Positions 18,119 to 26,698 of a DNA stretch of 64,000 nucleotides are shown here, in pieces. Source of the stretch: Bacillota bacterium (GTDB taxonomy: Bacteria > Bacillota > Bacilli > Paenibacillales > UBA4045). The notes beneath the pieces are model-generated. The model did not search any database and was not told the DNA's origin. It saw only the letters and a list, made by a program, of their open reading frames with translations. The stretch is taken from contig JAEZQY010000050.1 of NCBI GenBank assembly GCA_023441055.1, positions 1 to 64,000 on the forward strand, given 5' to 3'. Every line of letters begins with the position of its first letter. Position 1 is the stretch's first letter. A program made the position numbers and the translations under genes.

Positions 18119-19285
18119 ATGAAATTTATTCATACTGCAGATTGGCATCTTGGCAAGCTGGTGCAAGGCGTATACATGACGGAGGATCAGCGGCATGTGC
18201 TGAATCAATTGGTTGACACGGTAGAGCGCGAGCGCCCGGATGCGGTTGTGATTGCAGGTGACCTGTATGATCGCGCGATACCGCCAATCGAGGCGGTTGA
18301 GCTGCTCGATGAGCTTCTCGAACGGCTGGTGATCGACCTGCGTACACCGGTGCTTGCCATTGCTGGCAATCATGATAGCCCAGACCGTGTGAACTTCGCA
18401 TCCAAGATACTGGAAGCTAGAGGCCTGCATCTGGTTGGCCAGCTGCGTCCGGATTTCCAGCCGGTCGTGCTGAACGACCAGTATGGCGAGGTTCACTTCC
18501 ACCTGGTGCCCTATTCCGATCCGGCCCAAATCCGCCATCTTCTGCAGGATGAGGAGATTCGTACGCATGACGATGCCATGAAGGCTGTGATTGACCGGAT
18601 CGTGGAGCAGATGAAGCCAGACGCGAGGCATGTATTGATTGGACATGCTTTCGTCACACCTGGCGGCGAGGCGAGACCGAATACGAGTGAATCGGAGCGG
18701 CCGCTAGCGATCGGCGGAGCGGAGCATGTCCGGGCGGATCACTTCGAGCCGTTCCATTACACAGCGCTGGGCCATCTGCATCAAGCGCATTATGTTGCGC
18801 AGGAACATATCCGTTATGCGGGATCGCCGCTGAAGTATTCGATTTCGGAGGAAACCCATAAGAAGGGCTTCCTCATGGTTGATATCGATGCTGAGGGCCG
18901 TGCAACAATCGATAAGCGCCACTTCCATGCGCAGCATGATGTAAGACGAGTGGTGGCTTATATAGAGGATATTGAGACCAACCATCCGATCAATCAGGAT
19001 TATGTGTTCGTCACCTTGCTTAACGAGAATCCAGTCCTATTCCCGATGGAGAAGGTCCGCGCTGTCTATCCGAACGCGCTGCATGTAGAGCGTCGTATGC
19101 ACATATTGAGCCCAGACGATGGAGCGGCAGAGGGAATGATGGACGCTAGACGCAGGGAAGCTGATCCGTCGGAGCTGTTCGCCGCATTCTACCAAGAAGT
19201 GAAGGGCCAAGCGCTCGCTGAGGATAAGCGAAGGCTGTTCGCGGATACCTTAGCGATTGTCCAGCGTGAGGAGGGGGTAGAATGA
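18119..19285 (+). CDS. sbcD: Exonuclease SbcCD subunit D
   Basis: This 388-residue Mre11-type nuclease subunit carries the metallophosphoesterase motifs FIHTADWHLG (residues 3-12), AGDLYDR (about 48-54), GNHDS (about 84-88) and ALGHLHQAH (about 219-227). With SbcC it cleaves hairpins and blocked DNA ends. GAGGAGAG precedes the ATG, and its stop overlaps the sbcC start by four bases, the usual sbcDC arrangement. Confidence 0.96.
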   Translation: MKFIHTADWHLGKLVQGVYMTEDQRHVLNQLVDTVERERPDAVVIAGDLYDRAIPPIEAVELLDELLERLVIDLRTPVLAIAGNHDSPDRVNFASKILEARGLHLVGQLRPDFQPVVLNDQYGEVHFHLVPYSDPAQIRHLLQDEEIRTHDDAMKAVIDRIVEQMKPDARHVLIGHAFVTPGGEARPNTSESERPLAIGGAEHVRADHFEPFHYTALGHLHQAHYVAQEHIRYAGSPLKYSISEETHKKGFLMVDIDAEGRATIDKRHFHAQHDVRRVVAYIEDIETNHPINQDYVFVTLLNENPVLFPMEKVRAVYPNALHVERRMHILSPDDGAAEGMMDARRREADPSELFAAFYQEVKGQALAEDKRRLFADTLAIVQREEGVE

Positions 19286-22200
19286 GACCGGTCAAGCTGA
19301 CGATGACAGCATTCGGGCCTTATCGCGACTCAGAGACGATAGACTTTACTAAACTGGAAGACAAACGGATCTTCGTGATATCCGGCAGCACGGGGGCAGG
19401 GAAGACGACCATCTTCGATGCCATTTGTTATGCCCTCTATGATGGCGCCAGCGGCGAAGACCGCGCGGAGACGAGGATGCTGCGCAGCCATTATGCGGAG
19501 GATGATGTGCACACCTCAGTTGAGCTCGTCTTCGCGATTGGCAGACGAACGTACCGCGTATTCCGTCAGATGGGGCACCGTAAGGGAACGAACAAGAGCG
19601 AGACTGGCGAGAAGTCAGAGCTATATGAGCTTACATCCGGCCAGGACGTACCAATCGCGGAACGCTTCCTTAAGAAGGAAGTGAATGAACGGCTGGAGGC
19701 GATTCTCGGTCTGACGAAGGAGCAGTTCAGCCAGATTGTGATGCTGCCACAAGGAGAGTTTCGCAAGCTGTTAACCTCAGACACGGATAATAAGGAAGAG
19801 ATTCTGCGACGAATCTTCCGTACACAGCTGTATGAACGACTGGAACAGCGGTTCCAGCAGGACAGCAAGGAGCTGAAGGATCAGCATCGTGATGCGAAGT
19901 CACGTCTGGATGTGCAATTGCTGCAGGTTCGAGAGGCATTGCCAAGCCGTGAGGGCTCGGAGCTGGCGCAGACGCTGGAGCAGGCAGTCTATAGTCCGGG
20001 ACAAGTGATTGCCGGCTTAACGGGTGAGGCTGATTATTATTCGCGGGTAAGCGAGTCTGTTGTGGCACGCAGAGTGCAGCTGCTGGCAGCGGAGGAGCAG
20101 CAGCAATTAAAGCTGCGTGAAGCGATCGCTATGAATGAGCGCATAGACGCGCTCGAATCGAAGCGGCAGCTTCGCGCAGAGCTGGAGCTTCAGCAAGCCG
20201 CCATTCAGGCGCGTGAGCAGCAGCTCCAGCTGGCGGAACGAGCGGCGCGGATCGAGCCTTATGCGGAGCAGGTCGAGCAGACCATCGGCGAGCTTGAGAA
20301 GAAGCAGGTCCAGGTTGATACGATGACGCGTGATATCGAGGTTATCCAGCAGGAGCTCGGATTGGCACAGCAGACGCATCGCGCGGAAGCTGCGCGCGAG
20401 CCTGAGCGTAAGGCGCAGGAGCTGGAGCTGCAGCGATTGACGGAGATGGCGCAGGTTGTCCGTACGCTGGATACGCAGCGTGGCCAGCTTGATCAGCTGC
20501 AGCTAATCGCCAAGGAGCACCAGACCAATCACGTGAAGCTGACCCAACAGATGAGCAATAATCGAGAGAAGAAGCAGGCGATCACCACACAGATCAAGGA
20601 GCTCGAGGCCGGGACGGCTATGCTGCCGGACAAGCTGCGGGCATTGGAGCAGCTAAGGCAGCAGCATAAGGCATTGAAGGACAGGCTGCTGCTCGAACAG
20701 CAGCTGAAGGATTTCACTGTGAAGCAGGGAGAGTTCGATAAGTCGTTGACTGCGCTTCGCAGCGAGCATGACCGAGTCGAGCAGTTATGGCTGGACGGAC
20801 AAGCGAGCCTGTTAGCTGCTCATCTGCATGATGGTGAGCCGTGTCCGGTATGCGGGAGCACCGAGCATCCGAACATCGTGGTGTCGTCAGATTCACTCCC
20901 CTCTCGAGAAGCGCTTATGCAGGTCAAGGATCAGGTGAGACTGCTGGAGCAGGAGCTTAGCGCGGTTAGCGCCCAGGTGGCTGCAACACGAACAAGCTGG
21001 GAGAATAGCTGCGAGTCAGCGGCTGAATTTGGCGCGGAGGCCTCGGAAGATCCAGCATCGCAGCTTGCTCGTATTGAGCAGCAAGGCAAGCGCATGCGCG
21101 CAGAGACAGAGCAGCTTGAGCAGTCTCATACGCTGCTTGGTCAGCTTAGGTTAACCATCGATAAGCTGGAGCAAGAGCATGAGGAATGGCTCAGACAGCG
21201 GGAGCAATTGAATGAAGCGATGCAGCAGAATGCAGTAGAGATCAGCAGACGTGAGTCTGCGCTGGACGCGGAGCTGGCCAGAATCCCTGAGCCGCTCCGC
21301 ACGCCAGAACGGCTGGAGCGTCATACCCAGCAAGAGCGCCGCCAGCATGAGCAGCTTGCCGCGGCCTGGGCAGCCGCAGAGCAGCAGCATCACCATTGGA
21401 CGACGCGAGCCGCTGAAGCGCGTGCCAGCTTGGAGCAGCTGCAAGCCCAGCAGCGCGAGCTTGCGGAGAAGCTCAGAGCTGTTCAGGAACGTCTAGCGAT
21501 GGAACTGGCCAAGGCCGAATTCCCTTCAATCGAAGCCTACGTAGCTGCTGTGATGCCGGAAGCGCAACGTCATTCTTATAGGCTGGAGATTGATGCATAT
21601 CGCCAACAGCTAGCTGCGCTGATTCAGCAGATTACTGAGCTGGAGCAAGCGATCGATGGGAGATCACGGGCAGATGTGGAGGGGCTCAGGCAGGAGCTTG
21701 GGGCAGTTAAGCAGGAGCTTGAGAACATACAGTCTGAGCTGCATACCGCCGATCGCTATCGGCAGGAGGCGCAGCGACTGCGCGGCGCTGTCCTTACGGC
21801 GAATGACGAGCTCAAGCGAGCAGAAGTCGAACTGGAGCGAGTACTCGACATCTATCATATGATGAAGGGCGATAACGCGCTGAAGATTTCATTCGAGCGA
21901 TATATCTTAATCGAATTCCTCGAGCAAATCCTACATGCGGCGAATGTCAGATTGCAACAGCTGTCCAGCGGGCAGTTCACCTTGCTGCGCAGTGAGCGCT
22001 TGGAGACGCGGGGCAAGCAGAGCGGTCTCGGACTAGATGTGTACGATGCATATACAGGGCAGAATCGTGATGTGAAGTCGTTGTCCGGCGGAGAGAAGTT
22101 TAACGCGTCGCTCAGCTTGGCTCTGGGGATGACCGATGTCATTCAGGCTCATCAAGGCGGCATAACAATCGAGATGATGTTCATTGACGAAGGCTTCGGC

Positions 22201-22377
22201 TCCCTGGATGAGGAGGCGTTGAATAAAGCGATAGCTACGCTCGTGGATCTGCAGCGAGCTGGTCGGATGATTGGTGTCATCTCACATGTCACGGAACTGA
22301 AGCAGGCTTTCCCAGCAGTTCTTGAGGTCCATAAGACCAAGGAAGGCTTTAGTCGCACGGAAATCGCCATTAAATAG
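19282..22377 (+). CDS. sbcC: Exonuclease SbcCD subunit C
   Basis: This 1031-residue Rad50-type ATPase has Walker A in SGSTGAGKTTIFDAICYALYD (about 33-53) and the Q-loop region QFSQIVMLPQGEFRKLL near 150. Long coiled coils (about 180-830) flank a central zinc hook CPVCG near 525. The C-terminal signature is LSGGEKFNASLSLALG and Walker B is FIDEGFGSLDEEAL. It is full length, coupled to sbcD and followed by a clear terminator. Confidence 0.96.
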   Translation: MRPVKLTMTAFGPYRDSETIDFTKLEDKRIFVISGSTGAGKTTIFDAICYALYDGASGEDRAETRMLRSHYAEDDVHTSVELVFAIGRRTYRVFRQMGHRKGTNKSETGEKSELYELTSGQDVPIAERFLKKEVNERLEAILGLTKEQFSQIVMLPQGEFRKLLTSDTDNKEEILRRIFRTQLYERLEQRFQQDSKELKDQHRDAKSRLDVQLLQVREALPSREGSELAQTLEQAVYSPGQVIAGLTGEADYYSRVSESVVARRVQLLAAEEQQQLKLREAIAMNERIDALESKRQLRAELELQQAAIQAREQQLQLAERAARIEPYAEQVEQTIGELEKKQVQVDTMTRDIEVIQQELGLAQQTHRAEAAREPERKAQELELQRLTEMAQVVRTLDTQRGQLDQLQLIAKEHQTNHVKLTQQMSNNREKKQAITTQIKELEAGTAMLPDKLRALEQLRQQHKALKDRLLLEQQLKDFTVKQGEFDKSLTALRSEHDRVEQLWLDGQASLLAAHLHDGEPCPVCGSTEHPNIVVSSDSLPSREALMQVKDQVRLLEQELSAVSAQVAATRTSWENSCESAAEFGAEASEDPASQLARIEQQGKRMRAETEQLEQSHTLLGQLRLTIDKLEQEHEEWLRQREQLNEAMQQNAVEISRRESALDAELARIPEPLRTPERLERHTQQERRQHEQLAAAWAAAEQQHHHWTTRAAEARASLEQLQAQQRELAEKLRAVQERLAMELAKAEFPSIEAYVAAVMPEAQRHSYRLEIDAYRQQLAALIQQITELEQAIDGRSRADVEGLRQELGAVKQELENIQSELHTADRYRQEAQRLRGAVLTANDELKRAEVELERVLDIYHMMKGDNALKISFERYILIEFLEQILHAANVRLQQLSSGQFTLLRSERLETRGKQSGLGLDVYDAYTGQNRDVKSLSGGEKFNASLSLALGMTDVIQAHQGGITIEMMFIDEGFGSLDEEALNKAIATLVDLQRAGRMIGVISHVTELKQAFPAVLEVHKTKEGFSRTEIAIK

Positions 22378-22397
22378 TACTTATACGAAAATAGAGA

Positions 22398-22428
22398 ATA
22401 GAACTGGTTCTACCGGTTCTATTTTTTT
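22398..22428 (+). terminator. Rho-independent terminator after sbcC
   Basis: A 10-bp stem, ATAGAACTGG with CCGGTTCTAT, has a 5-base loop and is followed directly by TTTTTT. Confidence 0.92.
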
Positions 22429-22524
22429 GTGTGAGGAAGAGGAATATGTCAGACCTTGTCGAATGAAAAGAAAAGGAAATAATTCAGAGTAAGCATTCTT
22501 ATTTAGTCAGATAAGGAGAAGAAG

Positions 22525-24462
22525 ATGAACGCTTATAGTAGAATCTCCATCGGTCTGATCCTATTCATCGCAATCGGCTTCCTATTGATTCCTATACAAG
22601 CGATGGCTGCGAATAAGCCGGGACTGCACTATGTGTCGGAATGGGAGATTCATTGGGTGGAGGGTGATACACCGTCCGATAGCATTGCGCGCGCCTTGAA
22701 GCTAGATCCTGATTCTATTACAGACTGGGTTGAAGTGGATGCCAGGGCGCCTATACCTACTCGTCCAGAGGGGGTATTCTCAGCATGGGTTAAGCTCGAG
22801 CTGCCGCTGATCGAGTCGCAGCAGTCGGGTATATTCCTCGATACCTTATATGCGCAGAATTTCAAAGCATTCTTGAATGATCGACTCGTGTATACATCAA
22901 CTAGGGATTACTTGTATTATGAGAATCGCTTGCTCATTCCACTCCAACCGAGCGATTCCGGCCAGAATCTGTACATTCTCGTATCCAGCAACAGCACGCT
23001 GCATCCGACCCTCGGCATTGGGAATATCAATTACATTGGCGATTATCAGGACATGCTGTCGATCTATATGAAGACAGATCTCCCGATTCTCATGCTGGGC
23101 GCCTCGTTATTGCTGCTGGGCGTGCTGTGCTGTCTATGCTCGCTGTTCCTAGATAAGAAGCGCATGCCTATCGGCATATCGCTCGGTGGTGTCCACTTCT
23201 TCTCGGGCATGTTATTCATAACCTATTCGCCTTTCATGTTCATGTTCTTCCCGAGCTTCGGCGAGTTGTTCCAGGCGCTGTTCGATCTTGCGCTGCTCTT
23301 CGTCATCACGGCCTTCTTGTACTTCTTCGAGCTGATCTTCGGACCTGGTAAATTCTCGGTGATCAAGTACATGCGGGTATTCCAAACCTGGTATTCCATC
23401 CTTACCATTACTCTGTTGCTTGTGAATATCATCTCTTCGTACCGATTTATAGAGTTGTATTACACGATATCCGTTCATATCTTCGGTGTCCTGCTGTTAA
23501 TCGAGCTGGTGTACGTCAGTATAGTGGCGCTTCTGCGCGCCTTCAAGCGGGATCCGGACGCGGTGCTCTTCTCGGCGGGAATCGGCTGCCTCGTGCTGAT
23601 GATTATGCTGGACATGGTATTGTCCTATACGATCGACTTCTATAACTTCGTCTATTGGCGCTGGGGCATTCTAGGCTTCCTCATTGCGCAGTTCGTGCTG
23701 CTCGGACGAAGACTTGCCAGTGATCATCGCGAATTGATTAATTATTCCAAGCGTCTGGAGCTGTTCAATCAACAGCTGCAGCGGACGGAGAAGATGGAGA
23801 TCATCAGTGAGCTTGCCGCATCCATCGCGCATGAGGTCCGTAATCCACTCCAGGTAACACGCGGATTCCTTCAGCTATTCTCGAGCAAATCTGTCGGGAA
23901 GGACAGGGGGCAGATGCAGCTAGCGATGAATGAGCTGGACCGAGCGACAGAGATCATCAGCGACTTTCTTACCTTCTCGAAGCCGGAGCTGGAGGAGATG
24001 CGTGTATTGGATGTGAAGGAGGAGCTGGGTCAGATCGAGGGCATTATTGTGCCCCTGACACATATTAACGGCGGCACCTTAATTATCGAGATGGTTCCAC
24101 GACTGCACATATTCGGCAATTCCTCGCGGTTCAAGCAGGCACTGATTAACATCATTAAGAACAGTATTGAAGCGTTCACGGAGCAGGGGCGAATTGTCGT
24201 TAGTACGAATCAAGAGGATGGCGAAGTTGTTATTCGCATACAGGATAACGGAGTAGGAATGACGGAGCTGGAGATCACCCGAATAGGAGAGCCGTATTTC
24301 TCGACGAAGACGAACGGCACAGGGCTGGGGATGATGGTTACCTTCCGTATTGTCGAGCTCATGCAAGGTCAGTTGACGTTCGCCAGCACGAAGGGGGTCG
24401 GGACAGTTGCAACGCTGCGGTTCCCCATCTACCAGGAACAAGAAGAAGGAAGACCATCATAG
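22525..24462 (+). CDS. Orphan membrane sensor histidine kinase (7TM, HisKA)
   Basis: This 645-residue kinase has a signal peptide (about 1-28), an extracytoplasmic sandwich-like domain (about 30-175) and seven or so membrane helices (about 185-405), resembling a 7TMR-DISM receptor. The cytoplasmic HisKA domain has the phospho-accepting His at residue 436 in SIAHEVRNPLQVTRGFLQLF. The ATPase domain shows N, G1 and G2 boxes (NIIKNSIEAF, IQDNGVGMT, TNGTGLGMM). The HEVRNP-RGFLQL pattern is typical of Bacillus sporulation kinases feeding Spo0F. No response regulator is adjacent. It converges on the small peptide gene at 24481, so peptide sensing is possible but unproven. Confidence 0.9.
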   Translation: MNAYSRISIGLILFIAIGFLLIPIQAMAANKPGLHYVSEWEIHWVEGDTPSDSIARALKLDPDSITDWVEVDARAPIPTRPEGVFSAWVKLELPLIESQQSGIFLDTLYAQNFKAFLNDRLVYTSTRDYLYYENRLLIPLQPSDSGQNLYILVSSNSTLHPTLGIGNINYIGDYQDMLSIYMKTDLPILMLGASLLLLGVLCCLCSLFLDKKRMPIGISLGGVHFFSGMLFITYSPFMFMFFPSFGELFQALFDLALLFVITAFLYFFELIFGPGKFSVIKYMRVFQTWYSILTITLLLVNIISSYRFIELYYTISVHIFGVLLLIELVYVSIVALLRAFKRDPDAVLFSAGIGCLVLMIMLDMVLSYTIDFYNFVYWRWGILGFLIAQFVLLGRRLASDHRELINYSKRLELFNQQLQRTEKMEIISELAASIAHEVRNPLQVTRGFLQLFSSKSVGKDRGQMQLAMNELDRATEIISDFLTFSKPELEEMRVLDVKEELGQIEGIIVPLTHINGGTLIIEMVPRLHIFGNSSRFKQALINIIKNSIEAFTEQGRIVVSTNQEDGEVVIRIQDNGVGMTELEITRIGEPYFSTKTNGTGLGMMVTFRIVELMQGQLTFASTKGVGTVATLRFPIYQEQEEGRPS

Positions 24463-24476
24463 GTCTTCCTTCTTCG
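24444..24476. terminator. Terminator hairpin between kinase and peptide gene
   Basis: GAAGGAAGACC pairs with GGTCTTCCTTC around the kinase stop codon. It could serve both convergent genes, and TTCTTC follows on the plus strand. Confidence 0.7.
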
Positions 24477-24480
24477 ATTG

Positions 24481-24720
24481 CTACATCCATGTAGAATTAG
24501 GTTTGACATCGATTGTACTTACCGCGGGGCCAGCAGGCACTACCAGATAGAATTCGGATTGCGACTCTTGGACTGCTGTAAGCTTGAAAGAGTCTGGAAT
24601 CTTGATGTTGAATGCTTCCATAATTGCCGATTTGGGATCGCTGAGCAACTTGGCCTTAAAGGATGAATCCTCCCAGGCTTTCTCGATAATTTCCTTCTTC
24701 AAATCCTTGACTGACGACAT
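24481..24720 (-). CDS. NHLP-type leader peptide with Trp-containing tail (putative RiPP precursor)
   Basis: This 79-residue peptide's first 60 residues follow the NHLP (nitrile-hydratase-like leader) pattern. It has a helical KKEIIEKAWEDSSFKAKLL, then SDPKSAIMEAF, then IPDSFKLTAVQESQ and a strand EFYLVVP. The last 18 residues, PAGPAVSTIDVKPNSTWM, lack Cys and lack a GG cleavage site, and carry a single Trp at position 78 of 79. The leader itself has another Trp near 20. I chose ATG 24720 because GAGGTGA is spaced 7 bases before it; the longer GTG start at 24729 lies on that site. It is 104 bases downstream of the isoprenoid synthase gene. Precursor function is inference; the leader resemblance is clear by eye. 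Confidence 0.8.
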   Translation of the reverse strand: MSSVKDLKKEIIEKAWEDSSFKAKLLSDPKSAIMEAFNIKIPDSFKLTAVQESQSEFYLVVPAGPAVSTIDVKPNSTWM

Positions 24721-24824
24721 TGCATTCACCTCACGATTATATTGGATATTACTAGAATACTTGTATAATCCAGCATTATCCTAATTGCTAGTATAGCATG
24801 ACTTTACAACATATTCTATGAATT

Positions 24825-25769
24825 TTACATATTTTTGGATTCTTGCTGCAGCCAGTAATGTAACCCGCCTTCGAGACGATGCCTACGGTCTTTACTGATC
24901 TGATCAGCGATCCTGCGCAGGTCATCAATCAGGTAGTAATGGAAGCTTGTAAGAGAGGCAGATCGATGGCTGATCGAGAGTTTACTTAACTGGTTATGAT
25001 GCGACTGCGCACAGGACAGATAAGCCTCCATCGCATCTGTAGTATAGATAGCTTGCCGCACGTAATCGTCTGTCCATTCCTCATCACTTATGCTTCGCTC
25101 GGCTCGGATGAGCGACAGCCAGGCATTACGATTCCCCTCCTCCAGATCGATCTCCCAATCCGCCAGATCATCAGACAGCTGCAGCGTAGCCAGCACAAGA
25201 TCGATCGCCAGTTCGGCCTCCTCCAACAGCTCCTCCTGGTCGCTCAATGCACATAGCGCTGCTGCTGTCAGCTTAAGCGGACTGGACTTATGCGCGAGTG
25301 ACCGCAGATCATTCCAAGGTCTCTCCAATGATCGTTCCGTTGATACGGCACTCGCCCAATCCGACACATATCGCCCATAATGCTGCCAGACAGCGGAATG
25401 ACCAGCCAGTAACGCTTGATAGCGATTCATCAGCTGCAGGTTGCATAAGCCAGCGAGCGGCAATAAGTGGCTGTGGAGGTTCGAGGGCGAGTCCATCACA
25501 TCGTCGATTATAAAATAATGCATCATGCCGAACAGATTACCCAGCGCCAACTGATCACAATCATCCTCGCTCACTTGCAGGCATTCAGAGAGCCAATAAG
25601 GCAGCAGACAGCAGATGTGATTGTCCTTATGCACCTCCCTAGACTGATCAATTTTCTCCAGCATGGACAGTCCGAGCTGAGCGGACGGAGCAGGGAAATC
25701 ATTGATTTGACGCTTCGCCTGCAGATACACATAGTCTACTCGATTCTGATAAAGTTGCAACCATTGCAT
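24825..25769 (-). CDS. Class I isoprenoid synthase-like protein (ComQ-like)
   Basis: This 314-residue, all-helical protein has two aspartate motifs of the trans-prenyl synthase/terpene cyclase fold: DDVMD at about residues 89-93 and DDLADWEIDLEEG at about 200-212. A conserved-looking lysine segment HKSSPLKL lies near 160. Length and motif spacing resemble ComQ, which uses the same fold to prenylate Trp in the ComX pheromone. No signal peptide or membrane segment is seen. I chose ATG 25769 behind GGAGG; a GTG at 25778 overlaps that site. Alternative roles are a polyprenyl diphosphate synthase or a terpene cyclase. Adjacency to a Trp-ending peptide favours peptide prenylation, but that is inference. 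Confidence 0.78.
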   Translation of the reverse strand: MQWLQLYQNRVDYVYLQAKRQINDFPAPSAQLGLSMLEKIDQSREVHKDNHICCLLPYWLSECLQVSEDDCDQLALGNLFGMMHYFIIDDVMDSPSNLHSHLLPLAGLCNLQLMNRYQALLAGHSAVWQHYGRYVSDWASAVSTERSLERPWNDLRSLAHKSSPLKLTAAALCALSDQEELLEEAELAIDLVLATLQLSDDLADWEIDLEEGNRNAWLSLIRAERSISDEEWTDDYVRQAIYTTDAMEAYLSCAQSHHNQLSKLSISHRSASLTSFHYYLIDDLRRIADQISKDRRHRLEGGLHYWLQQESKNM

Positions 25770-25891
25770 GAGCAACACCTCCGATTACACTTCGCTATAC
25801 TCTATCATACACGTATGGTCGAATATTACAATTTCCGCTATACTAGCTAGAGACGATTACGTAAGGTAAATTTAGACGAGGAGCGCTGTCA

Positions 25892-26698
25892 TTGTCGAAT
25901 ATAGGGTCTTGGCTGCGAGGGTCGCTGAAGGAATGGCTGCTCGCTTCTCTTATTGTATTCGTAGTGCTGGGAGGGACAACCTTCTATGTATATCCGATTT
26001 ATTATGGGTTCGACGCGCCTGGCGAGATGGTTGCCCTGGAGGATATCGGAATTGCCAGCAGTGTCCACTTCGTTACGGTATACAGCGGTATAACGGAGAC
26101 GATAATCGAGCGCTATCAGGTCGAGCTGCAATTGGACGACGAGGCGATCTTCTATCGTCTGGATCCCTATTTTGCCAATTATGATTGGGACCTGCTCGCT
26201 GAGTATCGTGAGGACACGATTATGAATGCCTATGACCTCTTGCTTGAGGAAGCCGGCTACGAGGAAGAGCTTGAATCAGGGGAGGAGCTGTCGACCAGAT
26301 TGGAGGAGCTGCTGGCGAACACAACGGAATTCTATGGAGACTCCCTCGGCCTGATGGTGGCGATTGGCTTGCATGAGGAGCTGCATCAATATGATTACTC
26401 CGCAGGCGGACAATATGTAATAGCCGGAACTGGAACGATGGAAGAGGATGCTAGTGTCGGATCCATCGGCGGTCTTGAGCACAAGCTCGTCCTAGCGGAA
26501 CGAGAAGGCGTCACACACTTCTTCATTCCCCAGGATGAGGCCTTATATGAAGAGGATAGCAATGTAGTCGAGGCAGCGCGCGTAGCGCGTGAACGTGAGC
26601 TGTCAATGGAGATCATAGCAGTCTCAACACTGGCGGAGGCGATCCACTATCTGGATCGATTAATCGGTGTGTCTGGGTCAGAGGAGGTCAGCTTATGA
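25892..26698 (+). CDS. Membrane-anchored Lon-type (S16) protease-domain protein
   Basis: This 268-residue protein has one N-terminal membrane anchor (about 15-35; EWLLASLIVFVVLGGTTFYV) and an extracytoplasmic region. The C-terminal half matches a Lon proteolytic fold: GDSLGLMVAIGL places a serine where the catalytic Ser sits in GPSAGL, and IAGTGTMEEDASVGSIGGLEHK supplies the matching lysine. It resembles the end of YlbL-type PDZ-Lon proteins but I see no PDZ domain. The TTG start at 25892 follows GAGGAG. It overlaps the RDD gene by four bases and is divergent from the isoprenoid synthase gene. Confidence 0.78.
   Translation: MSNIGSWLRGSLKEWLLASLIVFVVLGGTTFYVYPIYYGFDAPGEMVALEDIGIASSVHFVTVYSGITETIIERYQVELQLDDEAIFYRLDPYFANYDWDLLAEYREDTIMNAYDLLLEEAGYEEELESGEELSTRLEELLANTTEFYGDSLGLMVAIGLHEELHQYDYSAGGQYVIAGTGTMEEDASVGSIGGLEHKLVLAEREGVTHFFIPQDEALYEEDSNVVEAARVARERELSMEIIAVSTLAEAIHYLDRLIGVSGSEEVSL

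Noticed and set aside
22525..24462. Calling the histidine kinase ComP
   Set aside because: Its HisKA domain (HEVRNP type) differs from the HisKA_3 type of ComP, and no ComA-like regulator is adjacent. A functional link to the peptide remains only a hypothesis.
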